A stretch of 64,000 nucleotides of DNA from JANMDN01 sp031376285 (GTDB taxonomy: Bacteria; Actinomycetota; Thermoleophilia; Miltoncostaeales; Miltoncostaeaceae), in contig JANMDN010000046.1 in the NCBI GenBank assembly GCA_031376285.1, positions 62,001 to 126,000 on the forward strand, written 5' to 3'. The notes below the pieces were generated by a model. The model was not told the DNA's origin and did no database searches. It saw only the letters and a program-made list of their open reading frames with translations. A program made the translations under genes and the position numbers. This document shows, piece by piece, positions 1 to 7,219 of the stretch (the stretch's first letter is position 1; each line of letters opens with the position of its first letter).

Positions 1-264
1 CGTGACCTCGTCGCCGATCTCGGCGCGGATCAGGGGCAGAACGTCGTCAGGCTGCGGGTACCTGCCGAGCATCGACTTCGTGAAGATGCGCTCGCCGTTG
101 AGGTGGATGTCGAAGATGCCCCCGGTTCCGGGAACCACCTCAAGCGAACGTATGACCGGGCCCCAGCCCGCGAGAATCGGCGCCACGAGACTCGCGGCGT
201 TCGGCGCCGCGCCTCAGGGCTGGCAGTACTCGATGCGAATGGTGTGCTTCGGGTGGACGACCAT
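1..264 (-). CDS. SelW/Rdx-family thioredoxin-like protein, candidate selenoprotein (3' end outside window)
   Basis: Read from ATG 264 downward, the frame gives MVVHPKHTIRIEYCQP, then TGA at 216-214, then GAAPNAASLVAPIL and VVPGTGGIFDIHLNGERIF, and stays open to the window edge. The SelW/SelT/SelH (Rdx) family has a CxxC or CxxU redox motif close to the N-terminus followed by a PGTGGxFDVxxxGExxF block; both are present, and TGA sits exactly at the second Cys/Sec position. I therefore read TGA as a probable selenocysteine codon rather than a stop. A GC-rich hairpin follows it directly (7-bp stem, 211-205 with 199-193). No clear Shine-Dalgarno precedes ATG 264, and GTG 285 is an alternative in-frame start. 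The family is thought to act in thiol redox reactions. A Cys-to-TGA pseudogene cannot be ruled out. Confidence 0.7.
193..213 (-). promoter_or_regulatory. Hairpin just downstream of in-frame TGA, possible bacterial SECIS
   Basis: On the minus strand the bases after TGA 216-214 form CGCGGCG-CCGAA-CGCCGCG, a perfect 7-bp stem with a 5-base loop containing a G. Bacterial SECIS elements sit directly after the UGA and present a loop G to SelB, usually about 16-37 bases from the UGA. Here the loop G is only about 12 bases away, which is short. An alternative fold pairs GGCGCC at 208-203 with GGCGCC at 184-179 and would place loop G residues about 20 bases away. Confidence 0.35.
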
Positions 265-326
265 GCCCGGAAGAATGCCATTCACGACAACAGTCGTGGC
301 GCACGAATGATCTGTACTGCTTGTGT

Positions 327-698
327 ATGCACCGAACGCAGATCTACCTCACCGATCTTCAGCAGAATCGGATCGCACAGATCGCCGTGGAGCGACAGTC
401 CTCCAAGGCGGCGGTGATTGGCGAGATCCTCGACCAGGCGCTTGGGAATGGTGCCCCTGAGGCCGAGGACGTCGCAATCATCAGGGCCACGAGCGGCATC
501 TGCTCGGACCATCCGGAAATGGCTGAGCGCGGTGCGAGGGCGGAGCGCCGACGAGCGGCTCCTATCCCTCGGGCTCTAGTCTTTGACACGACGGTCCTCA
601 TCGCCCACCTACGCGGTGAGCCGCGGGCCCGCGGACTCCTCGGGGCCACGTCGAACATCGGAAAGTGCCGAACGTTGAGCCTTGCGCCAGCCTGGTAG
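327..698 (+). pseudogene. Decayed VapBC-type toxin-antitoxin pair
   Basis: From ATG 327 the frame reads as a ribbon-helix-helix antitoxin (MHRTQIYLTDLQQNRIAQIA...). Near 516-520 it loses frame: the +1 frame continues as WLSAVRGRSADERLLSLGL and stops at 577-579, the normal end of such an antitoxin. The original frame then runs into a PIN toxin N-terminus (VFDTTVLIAHLRGEPRARGLL, from about 579), fusing the two remnants. The middle of the PIN domain is missing; about 650-690 only a degraded C-terminus remains (ATSNI, then PNVEP in another frame). The pair is therefore broken by one small frameshift and an internal deletion. A TACTGC hexamer ends 6 bases before the start. Confidence 0.75.
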
Positions 699-730
699 CA
701 ACGCCACCCAGGATCGGTCATCATCCTCAG

Positions 731-1153
731 ATGGACGACCAACCGAGCCCCGACGCTGTTGCCGACGCGCTCCTCGCTCGGGCAATGGTGCGCTTCTCAC
801 GCGCGTCCGGCCCCGGGGGCCAGCACCGGGACCACACCGAGTCCCGCGCCGAGCTCGTGCTCACCCGGGATGCCCTCGAAGGACTTCCTGAGGGCGTCAT
901 CCGACGCCTCGTCTCGGCGCTCCACCTCGAGGACCGGCCGCTCCGGCTGAGCGCTCAGGCCGACCGCTCGAAGGAACGAAACCGCTCGGCGGTCGAGACA
1001 CGCCTCCGGGAGCGAGTGGTCACGGCCCTCACACCGCGAGCTCAGCGGCGACCGACCAGCCGAAGCCGGCATATGGTCGCCCGCCGGCTCGACCAGAAAG
1101 CTCGGCGCGGACGGGTCAAGGACCTCCGAAGCCGGCCCGGCACGGACGACTGA
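731..1153 (+). CDS. ArfB/class I release-factor-like protein with GGQ motif
   Basis: A 140-residue protein with FSRASGPGGQHRDHTES near residues 18-35. GGQ is the peptidyl-tRNA hydrolysis motif of class I release factors, and stand-alone small proteins of this kind (ArfB/YaeJ and relatives) free peptidyl-tRNA from stalled ribosomes. The C-terminal third is rich in Arg and Lys, as in ArfB, where a basic tail enters the mRNA channel. The sequence after GGQ is RDHTES rather than the commoner N-K-T/V-type pattern, so it may belong to a divergent release-factor-like subfamily. ATG 731 is chosen because the upstream part of the frame lies in the decayed toxin. It stands alone on this strand. Confidence 0.75.
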   Translation: MDDQPSPDAVADALLARAMVRFSRASGPGGQHRDHTESRAELVLTRDALEGLPEGVIRRLVSALHLEDRPLRLSAQADRSKERNRSAVETRLRERVVTALTPRAQRRPTSRSRHMVARRLDQKARRGRVKDLRSRPGTDD

Positions 1154-1464
1154 CCGGTTCGACCTCGATGAGATAACTCGTGTGCAGTAGCGGGTGACGA
1201 AGTCGAGGATCTGGTCGTGCGACGAATCGACCTGGTCACCCGAGTATCCTCGATAGCCGCCTGGCGCGACCAGGCCAGGCGAAGCGAGACTCGTGCCGAC
1301 ATAAGCGCGGCCCGCTCCGGATCCTCGTACTTCCCGGTCGGATGCCGGTCGGTGCCCGCACGAGAGCAGATGTCCAGCGGCTCATCGACGCAATCGCGAC
1401 GGAGCGCTCGCGGTCCACGTCGCACGTCGATCACGCAAAGTCAGCCGCAGCGGCGCGAGGGGAG
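1154..1464. other. 311-bp gap with no supported gene
   Basis: Open frames exist on both strands but none has a recognisable motif or a convincing ribosome binding site, and composition alone keeps frames open at this GC content. No tRNA-like fold or terminator was seen. It could hold eroded coding sequence, given the decayed toxin-antitoxin pair nearby. Confidence 0.5.
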
Positions 1465-1878
1465 TCAGCCGGGGTAGACCCAGCCGATGTCCTCGTTCGC
1501 GACGCCGATCGAGGCATGGGTCTGGACGAACTTCCACACGCCGTCCTCCACGCAGAAAACGGCACTCCAACGCGGAGATACATACCTACCGTCCGGCATG
1601 GTGATCGTCACGCTCGTCGTCGCCCAGCCCACGGTCCCCTCACTGAACGCCTCAACGTTGGCCGGCGCGAACGTGGCCTTGCCCCCTGCGCTCTCGACCT
1701 CGCCCCGGAGGAACTCCGCAACGCGGATGCCGCCTCTGAAAACCTCGTCGGGGTCGCTCCCAATGAGACGCGTGCCGTCGCCCGGCGAGACGTGTACCTC
1801 GACGAGCGAGGCTTCACCCCTGGATGCGCCCTCGAACCAGGCGACGACGAGCTGTTCGAGTTCAGGCGATCTTTCCAT
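1465..1878 (-). CDS. SnoaL-like/NTF2-fold protein
   Basis: A 137-residue protein whose pattern (MERSPELEQLVVAWFEGAS..., then a long beta-rich half ending FVQTHASIGVANEDIG) fits the SnoaL-like/DUF4440 NTF2-like fold, a cone-shaped small domain used by polyketide cyclases, isomerases and many proteins of unknown role. The start at 1878 is set by a strong Shine-Dalgarno (AGGAGGGG) seven bases upstream; the longer frame to 1941 has none. No substrate can be assigned. It is a single gene with non-coding flanks. Confidence 0.65.
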   Translation of the reverse strand: MERSPELEQLVVAWFEGASRGEASLVEVHVSPGDGTRLIGSDPDEVFRGGIRVAEFLRGEVESAGGKATFAPANVEAFSEGTVGWATTSVTITMPDGRYVSPRWSAVFCVEDGVWKFVQTHASIGVANEDIGWVYPG

Positions 1879-2313
1879 GGGCCCCTCCTGGTTCAGGGTG
1901 AAAGAGTCGTATACGACGCGCCGAGCGCCGTCAAGGCGCACCGTGCCTTCCGATGGCTGGGATGCACTGCGTGGAGCCTGTTCGGCTCTTCGGAGCGGGG
2001 AGTTGGGTAGCCGAGGGTAGCTCGCAGGGCGTCAGGGGGAAACGCCGTCGAGGTGGACGCTGCCCGGCTTGGGCAGGTGTCCACGACGAGGATCCCCGAG
2101 GAAGCCGCCATGCAGATATACACCTCGAGAAGGGATCGAACTGGATTGCCTTCCCGGAGTGCCGTCTCCTGAGATTCCAGCCCGACATCCAGGCTCCCAC
2201 GCTTGCGCCAGGGCGATATCGAATCAGCGTGGCCGGTGTATCGACAGTCGTGACGATCGCCCCACCGCCCAAGAGATTCCAGCGCGGCATCTATGACTCC
2301 GTAGGGCGAACCG
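1879..2313. other. 435-bp gap with no supported gene
   Basis: Several open frames on both strands lack family motifs or ribosome binding sites. The only clear structure is an imperfect hairpin at 2053-2084 (GTGGAC and GCCC pairing with GGGC and GTCCAC, loop GGCTT, unequal internal loops), which could form on either strand but has no U-run. Confidence 0.5.
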
Positions 2314-3453
2314 CTATGGACTGCGCATCTCAAGCTGGGCGACGAGCAGCACCATGCCGAGCGCCGCGAGGACGAGATATCCGCGCTGGCGGCGCACGCT
2401 CGGGCCGACCCACTCGGCGAGCGACCAGGTCAGTGGGATCGCAAGAAGCGAGAATCGGGCACTCGAAAGCACGCTTCCGCTTGCGATAGGAAGCGCGATC
2501 GCGAGCAGGCTGAAGATCACCCAGGGAGATCGCCAGCCCATTTGTCGGGCCAGTCGCTGAAGTAGCCAGACGGCCCCCGCCAGCGCCGCGAGGTCGCGAA
2601 CCCCTGACGTCCATTGAGCGCTTGCCCGAAGGTGGACGACCTGCGTCACGGCGGCAGCGATCTCATCAGGCAAAGCCGTGAAAAGCCCCGTTGCAATCTG
2701 GCCTCGCGACCAGGCTCCTTGGGCCTCGAACGGGAGGCGCCATGACCCGCGGGCGACCTGCATCCAGCCAAGGAAGCCCGCGAACGCAATCGCGGCGGGA
2801 ACCGTCCCGAGCGCCGCTCGACGCCAACGGACCGTTTGGGCGCCATTCGAGTTGAGGGCGATCAAACCGACGAGAACCGCGACGAGTAGTCCTGGCGGGC
2901 GCGAGATCGCTGCCGCAGCGCCAACGAGCCCGGCGAGGGCGAAACGCCCGCGAGTCGCAAGGAGCGCCGCCCCGGCAACACAAAGGAGCACGATCGCCTC
3001 GCTGTAGGCCATCGACGCGTACACCGACATCGGCACGAATGCGAGCACCCACACGGAGCGGCGGGCCGTCTCGGCGCCGACCACCTGGCGGCCGAGGATG
3101 CCAAAGAGCGCCAACGCCCCCAGAAACGCGAGATTGCAGACGAGGATCGCGAACCAGAACGGATTCAAGCCGACGGCGCGCCCGACGGCCATCACCCCGG
3201 GGAGAACCGGGAAGAACGCGAGGTTCGTGAACGTCTCGCCGACCTGGCCGACATCGTGCTCGTATCCTTGCCGAGCCACGCTGAGGTACCAGGTCGTGTC
3301 CCAGCCACCGATCTGTGCGATCCACGACGAAACAGCCGGGTCGACCCCGCGCGTGGGCGGTCCGAAGATGGCCGAGGTGACGAGCGCCGTCGCGAGCACA
3401 ACGAGGCGCGAGATCGCCCAAGGGAGAAGCGCCACCCGAAACGCGGCCGTCAC
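2314..3453 (-). CDS. GT-C type membrane glycosyltransferase, PIG-V-like
   Basis: A 379-residue polytopic membrane protein with roughly 8-10 hydrophobic segments. The first extracytoplasmic loop holds IGGWDTTWYLSVARQGY, and a FPVLPG segment follows; this order (WD near the first loop, FFPxxP) is typical of PIG-V-like and related lipid-linked mannosyltransferases of the GT-C fold, in which the loop Asp is catalytic. The sugar and acceptor are unknown. Start GTG 3453. It lies 42 bp downstream of the SRPBCC gene on the same strand and may be cotranscribed with it. The assignment to GT-C is fairly firm, the exact family less so. Confidence 0.7.
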   Translation of the reverse strand: MTAAFRVALLPWAISRLVVLATALVTSAIFGPPTRGVDPAVSSWIAQIGGWDTTWYLSVARQGYEHDVGQVGETFTNLAFFPVLPGVMAVGRAVGLNPFWFAILVCNLAFLGALALFGILGRQVVGAETARRSVWVLAFVPMSVYASMAYSEAIVLLCVAGAALLATRGRFALAGLVGAAAAISRPPGLLVAVLVGLIALNSNGAQTVRWRRAALGTVPAAIAFAGFLGWMQVARGSWRLPFEAQGAWSRGQIATGLFTALPDEIAAAVTQVVHLRASAQWTSGVRDLAALAGAVWLLQRLARQMGWRSPWVIFSLLAIALPIASGSVLSSARFSLLAIPLTWSLAEWVGPSVRRQRGYLVLAALGMVLLVAQLEMRSP

Positions 3454-3495
3454 GCGGCGACCCTCAGTCTCGGCGCGCCCACCGGCCAGGCGGGG

Positions 3496-3927
3496 TCAGG
3501 CGGCGTCGAGGTAGCGCCGCATGAGCGGCACCGCCCGCGCGCCGATCCGAGCGAAGACAAGCTGGAAGACCGGGTTTGCGAGCTTCCAGATGCCCGTCGG
3601 AAGGATCCGAGCGTCGTAGGTCACGCTCGACCCGGAGCCCTCAGGTGCGACGGTGATCTCGTCCCGCAAGCCGATCCCATTCGGGAGGCTCGCCTCGACC
3701 ACGAAGCGCCCCGGAGGCTCATGGACGGTCGTCCGGTAGCGAAGCACCTGGGTTCGGCCGCCAAAGCGGGTCGTCACGTCGTACTCGGCCCCGAGACCCT
3801 CTGCGCCAATCCGAACCGACGCCATCGTCGCCGGATCCCATTCCGGCACCCGCTCGAACGCCGCCATCCGAGCAAACGCCTCGTCAGGGGGGAGCGGTGT
3901 ACTGATCGTCGCGCGGAAGGTCGCCAC
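3496..3927 (-). CDS. SRPBCC/polyketide cyclase-like protein
   Basis: A 143-residue protein starting MATFRATISTPLPPDEAFARMA, with a PEWDP segment near residue 30, an alternating beta pattern through the middle and a long C-terminal helix (VFQLVFARIGARAVPLM). This is the layout of the SRPBCC (START/Bet v 1-like) fold, which binds hydrophobic ligands. Start GTG 3927. It is the first gene of a likely two-gene unit with the membrane glycosyltransferase, so a lipid-related role is possible but only inferred. Confidence 0.7.
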   Translation of the reverse strand: MATFRATISTPLPPDEAFARMAAFERVPEWDPATMASVRIGAEGLGAEYDVTTRFGGRTQVLRYRTTVHEPPGRFVVEASLPNGIGLRDEITVAPEGSGSSVTYDARILPTGIWKLANPVFQLVFARIGARAVPLMRRYLDAA

Positions 3928-3969
3928 TAGCGGGGAGTGTATTCCTCAGATGTGCCCGCCTGCTCAAGG

Positions 3970-4383
3970 TCAGTCCGCGATGGGTCGGACGTCGACGCCC
4001 AGCTGTTCGTAGGTCGTGGATGCCCGCTTGTCGAGCGTTGCCAGACTGGCTCCAATGTGACGAGCGGTCCAAGCGATCAGGGCGTCGTAGACCGCACCTC
4101 CAGCAATGCCGAGCGCAACGAGCCGCTGGCGGAACGCGGCGTGTTCAGCTGGTGGCAGCTGCGCGAGTTCTCCGCCGAACCAGGAGTCGAGGAACTCACC
4201 GACGACGGCCGGGGTGGCCCGGTAGGGCTGGGGCAGGCGGGTCAGCACCGAATAGGTCTCGAGCGCGGCATGAGCGGGAAGCAGCGCCTCGTGCTCGGCG
4301 TTCAGGAAGTCGAGCGCCACCCGATGGTGCTGGTTCCAGGTTGCGAAGGCGGCGATGGCGACGCTGGAATCGACCGCGATCAC
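3970..4383 (-). CDS. vapC: VapC-type PIN-domain toxin
   Basis: A 137-residue PIN protein: IAVDSSVAIAAFA at the N-terminus gives the first catalytic Asp, LETYSVLTRLP the conserved Glu, YDALIAWTA the third acidic residue and LATLDKRA the fourth. PIN toxins are Mg-dependent RNases, mostly cutting tRNA or rRNA. The GTG start overlaps the antitoxin stop by four bases (GTGA at 4383-4380), so the two are translationally coupled. All four acidic positions are kept, so it looks functional. Confidence 0.88.
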   Translation of the reverse strand: MIAVDSSVAIAAFATWNQHHRVALDFLNAEHEALLPAHAALETYSVLTRLPQPYRATPAVVGEFLDSWFGGELAQLPPAEHAAFRQRLVALGIAGGAVYDALIAWTARHIGASLATLDKRASTTYEQLGVDVRPIAD

Positions 4384-4625
4384 CGCCGAAGCCGCTCCAG
4401 CGTCTCCCGAACCGCCTCCTGCGACAGCGTTGGAAGCGGCTCGTCAGATACCGCGACCAAGCCTCGGCCGCGTCGTTCCAGGCGCATCTCGGTTGGCGAC
4501 AGCTCGATTTCGATCCGCCCGTCGCGTTCGATCACGTTAACGGTCTCACCACCGCGAAGTCCAAGCACGTCGCGGACCGTCCGAGGAATGACAATTCGAC
4601 CGGCACGATCAATGGTGGTCTTCAT
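4380..4625 (-). CDS. vapB: AbrB/MazE-type antitoxin
   Basis: An 81-residue protein starting MKTTIDRAGRIVIPRTVRDVLGL, the classical AbrB swapped-hairpin DNA-binding domain, followed by a C-terminal tail (LPTLSQEAVRETLERLRR) suited to cover the toxin. ATG 4625 is preferred over the longer frame because the AbrB domain begins there. It has no Shine-Dalgarno, but TATCCT at 4637-4632 ends six bases before ATG, suggesting a leaderless transcript. It is the first gene of the TA pair and presumably represses its own promoter. Confidence 0.88.
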   Translation of the reverse strand: MKTTIDRAGRIVIPRTVRDVLGLRGGETVNVIERDGRIEIELSPTEMRLERRGRGLVAVSDEPLPTLSQEAVRETLERLRR

Positions 4626-4631
4626 GGCATT

Positions 4632-4637
4632 AGGATA
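4632..4637 (-). promoter_or_regulatory. Candidate -10 element of the AbrB-type antitoxin
   Basis: TATCCT on the minus strand, six bases before ATG 4625. Transcription would start at or within a base or two of the ATG. Confidence 0.45.
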
Positions 4638-4744
4638 CCATCGCCACAACGGTGACCCGCAAGGGTGAGGTCTCCGGCTCTGGTTGAGTTCGGCGCCCGT
4701 GACCGCGTTCGTCGTTCCCACCATTCGGCAGTCCGGGCGCTGAC

Positions 4745-5938
4745 ATGGGCGCGCGACTCCGATCGAGCGCTCGAGGATTGCCGCGAGGCGTCGTCGCGCT
4801 CGGGTTCGTCAGCATGTTGATGGACGCGTCGTCCGAGATGATCCACAGCCTCCTCCCGGTCTTCCTCGTGAGCGTCCTCGGGGCGAGCGCGCTCTCGGTC
4901 GGCGTCATCGAGGGTCTCGCCGAGGCGACCGCGTCGGTGACGAAGGTGTTCTCGGGAGCGATCAGCGACTGGACCCGTAAGCGCAAACCGCTGGTGCTCA
5001 TCGGCTACGGAGTGGCGGCCTTGACCAAGCCCCTTTTCCCGCTGGCAAACGGCATCGGCGCGGTGGTGACCGCCCGACTCATCGACCGCATCGGTAAGGG
5101 CGTGCGCGGCGCCCCACGCGACGCCCTCATCGCCGACATCACCCCGCCCGAGTCTCGGGGGGCCGCGTTTGGGCTGCGCCAGTCGATGGACACTGTCGGC
5201 GCGTTCCTCGGACCGGCGGCCGCCGTTGGCCTGATGGCCCTGAGCGGCGACAACTTCAGGTTTGTCTTCTGGATCGCCGTCATTCCGGCATTCGCTGCGG
5301 TGGCCGTGATCCTCCTGGCCGTACGCGAGCCGGAGCGCGTCGGCCCGACGGTGCGCCGCTCGCCGCTTCGTCGGGAGCAGATCGTCAAACTGGATCGGCG
5401 CTACTGGCTCGTGGTCGGCTTTGCGGGAGTTCTGACCCTCGCTCGTTTCAGTGAGGCGTTTCTTCTGCTTCGGGCACAGGGGATTGGCCTCGGCGCCCGG
5501 TACATCCCAATCGTGCTCATCGTGATGAACGTGGCGTACGCTGCGAGCGCCTATCCCTTCGGGCGTGCGTCCGATCGCCTCGGCCGGAGGGGCCTCCTCG
5601 CCATCGGCATCGTATTGCTGATCGCGGCCGACCTCGTGCTCGCGGCTGCGGGTGGCGTGTTCGTCGTGATGGTCGGTGCCGTCCTCTGGGGCGTCCACAT
5701 GGGCGCGACGCAGGGCATCCTTTCCGCGATCGTCGCCGACCGCGCCCCTGGCGACCTTCGAGGAACCGCCTTTGGCCTCTTCAACCTCGTCACAGGCGGC
5801 GCGCTTCTTGCCGCGAGCGTCCTTGCCGGAGCCCTGTGGACCGCGGTCGGGCCCGCGTCGACGTTCCTCACCGGAGCCGCACTGTCGGCCATGGCGCTAG
5901 TCGCGTTGACGGTGAGTCGCCCGCCTCCAAGCGCCTGA
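4745..5938 (+). CDS. MFS transporter
   Basis: A 397-residue protein with about 12 predicted membrane segments. The loop after segment 2 reads GAISDWTRKRKPL, the canonical MFS G-x-x-(S/A)-D-x-x-x-R-K motif, and a second copy (GRASDRLGRRGLL) follows segment 8, as expected from the internal duplication. MLMDASSEMIHSLLPVFL at the N-terminus resembles a subgroup of actinobacterial and proteobacterial MFS proteins of unknown substrate. It stands alone. The last codons (5918-5941) are the first copy of a 24-bp tandem duplication whose second copy lies past the stop. Confidence 0.85.
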   Translation: MGARLRSSARGLPRGVVALGFVSMLMDASSEMIHSLLPVFLVSVLGASALSVGVIEGLAEATASVTKVFSGAISDWTRKRKPLVLIGYGVAALTKPLFPLANGIGAVVTARLIDRIGKGVRGAPRDALIADITPPESRGAAFGLRQSMDTVGAFLGPAAAVGLMALSGDNFRFVFWIAVIPAFAAVAVILLAVREPERVGPTVRRSPLRREQIVKLDRRYWLVVGFAGVLTLARFSEAFLLLRAQGIGLGARYIPIVLIVMNVAYAASAYPFGRASDRLGRRGLLAIGIVLLIAADLVLAAAGGVFVVMVGAVLWGVHMGATQGILSAIVADRAPGDLRGTAFGLFNLVTGGALLAASVLAGALWTAVGPASTFLTGAALSAMALVALTVSRPPPSA

Positions 5939-5965
5939 CAGCGCCCGCCTCGAAGCGCCTGACAG
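5918..5965 (+). repeat. 24-bp tandem duplication across a stop codon
   Basis: 5918-5941 and 5942-5965 differ by a single base (CCTCCAAG versus CCTCGAAG). The first copy includes the last codons and stop of the MFS gene; the second is a non-coding echo. It looks like a recent slippage or unequal-crossover event. Confidence 0.85.
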
Positions 5966-6018
5966 TCAAGAACGGCCCGATGCTTGACTGTCAAAACCAC
6001 CCCGGTTTGTGACAGTCA
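5960..6018. promoter_or_regulatory. TGACAGTCA repeats: long inverted repeat plus a third box
   Basis: TGACAGTCAAG at 5960-5970 and CTTGACTGTCA at 5983-5993 form a perfect 11-bp inverted repeat around a 12-base spacer; a third TGACAGTCA lies at 6010-6018. No U-run follows on the plus strand. It could be the terminator of the MFS gene, or an operator cluster for the reductase gene downstream. Three copies of a 9-base word in 60 bp favours a binding site. Confidence 0.5.
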
Positions 6019-6175
6019 CGAAGACGTTCGCGCATGGATTTTGGCTCTTTCTGGCTCTCGACGTCTCGCGACCGTCGTCGCGGACGACCGAGTGTCGCTG
6101 CACGGTGAGGTCGTAGACGGCAACTCCGTTGTCGCAAACGCCTGGCAAGCCACCGGGGCTCAGGAGGAATATCCT

Positions 6176-6865
6176 GTGCGGATGGAGACCACCGCGCAGG
6201 CACCGACGAGTCCTTTGGGCGACCGCGATCCTGAATCGCTCGCTGCACCCGAGCTGATCGAGGCGCTCGTCGGGCGTTTTGGCGACGGGCTCGTCCTCGC
6301 GTGCTCGTTTCAGAAGGAGGAGGCCGTCCTTCTGGAGCTGCTGTTCGCGGCCAACCCGAAGGCGCGCGTCTTCGCGCTCGACACCCACGTGCTCTTCGAA
6401 GCGACCTACGAGTACTGGGCGGCCGTCGAGGAGCGCTACGGGACCAAGATCGAGGTGTTCGAGGGCCCGTCGCTCGGACGCCAAGCGGCGGCCAACGGAC
6501 CAAACCTTTGGGAACGCGCTCCGGATCAGTGCTGCGCGATCCGTAAGGTCGAGCCCCTCGGTCGGGCGCTTGTGGAGCGGGACTGCTGGATCACGGGCGT
6601 GCGTCGCGACCAGGCCCCGACGAGGGCCAACACGCCGAAGCTCACCTGGGACGACACGTTTGGCCTCTGGAAGGCGAGCCCATTGGCCGACTGGTCAGAC
6701 GACGACTGCTGGGCATTCATCCGCGAGCACGACCTCCCGTACAACGCACTCCACGACAAGGGCTATTCCTCGATCGGCTGCACGCACTGCACGATGCCCG
6801 GCGCCGGCCGTGAGGGCCGCTGGGCGGCGACCGAAAAGACGGAGTGCGGGCTGCACCCGAGCTGA
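6176..6865 (+). CDS. cysH: Assimilatory adenylyl-sulfate (APS/PAPS) reductase
   Basis: A 229-residue protein of the PAPS-reductase family, reducing APS or PAPS to sulfite for cysteine synthesis. Seen: LACSFQKEEA (nucleotide-binding loop), ALDTHVLFEATYEYW, WITGVRRDQAPTRA, and the four [4Fe-4S] ligands as a CC pair (DQCCAIRK) and CxxC (GCTHCTMPG), with the catalytic ECGLH at the C-terminus. The paired cysteines mark the Fe-S type that normally prefers APS. Start choice is open: GTG 6176 has AGGAGGA seven bases upstream, while ATG 6182 lies six bases after TATCCT (6170-6175), as expected for a leaderless transcript. The longer frame from 5984 is rejected. No sulfate-activation genes are adjacent. 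Confidence 0.92.
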   Translation: MRMETTAQAPTSPLGDRDPESLAAPELIEALVGRFGDGLVLACSFQKEEAVLLELLFAANPKARVFALDTHVLFEATYEYWAAVEERYGTKIEVFEGPSLGRQAAANGPNLWERAPDQCCAIRKVEPLGRALVERDCWITGVRRDQAPTRANTPKLTWDDTFGLWKASPLADWSDDDCWAFIREHDLPYNALHDKGYSSIGCTHCTMPGAGREGRWAATEKTECGLHPS

Positions 6866-6970
6866 CCGCCTGAAAGCAGTTCGACCCATTCTTCGTGATT
6901 GCGGCCGGGCCGGACCACTCACCCAGGGGTCGGTACTACTCGAGTCAATACCAGGCGCTACTGTCCACAC

Positions 6971-7219
6971 ATGGCCAAGGTGATGATCTCCCTACCCGAC
7001 ACGCTGCTGCGAGAACTCGATGCCGAGGCATCTGAGCGGGGAGAGACCCGAAGCGGGGTCATCCAGCAGGCCGTTCGCCGCGAACTTGGTCGCCCAGATC
7101 CAACGCGGTTCAACGCGACACTCGCGAGGGCGCGAGCCGCTCTTGCTGGTACCGGGAGCTTCGACGCCGCGGGTTGTATTCGCCAGACACGGGACGAGCG
7201 CGCTGACCGCGCTTTGTGA
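6971..7219 (+). CDS. vapB: Ribbon-helix-helix antitoxin
   Basis: An 82-residue protein: MAKVMISLPDTLLRELDAEA is a CopG/RHH beta strand and first helix, followed by SGVIQQAVRRELG as the second helix; the C-terminal half is the toxin-binding tail. ATG 6971 is chosen as the RHH start; it has no Shine-Dalgarno, and TACTGT at 6959-6964 ends six bases before it. Its 3' end overlaps the start of the downstream, frameshifted PIN gene. Confidence 0.8.
   Translation: MAKVMISLPDTLLRELDAEASERGETRSGVIQQAVRRELGRPDPTRFNATLARARAALAGTGSFDAAGCIRQTRDERADRAL

Noticed and set aside
1342..2010. 222-codon plus-strand frame across the SnoaL-like gene
   Set aside because: The minus-strand gene has a strong Shine-Dalgarno and family fit; the plus frame has neither.
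4622..5698. 358-codon minus-strand frame opposite the MFS gene
   Set aside because: Very rich in His, Asp, Arg and Glu with no hydrophobic core, the mirror of membrane codons; the MFS frame has clear motifs.
6019..6161. Possible SAM-type riboswitch in the cysH leader
   Set aside because: GGCAAC and some pairing are present, but I could not build a full SAM-I or SAM-IV core; the match is too weak. A covariance-model search would decide.
5984..6175. Longer start for the APS reductase at 5984
   Set aside because: The extra 64 residues match nothing in the family, and the region carries repeats that look regulatory.
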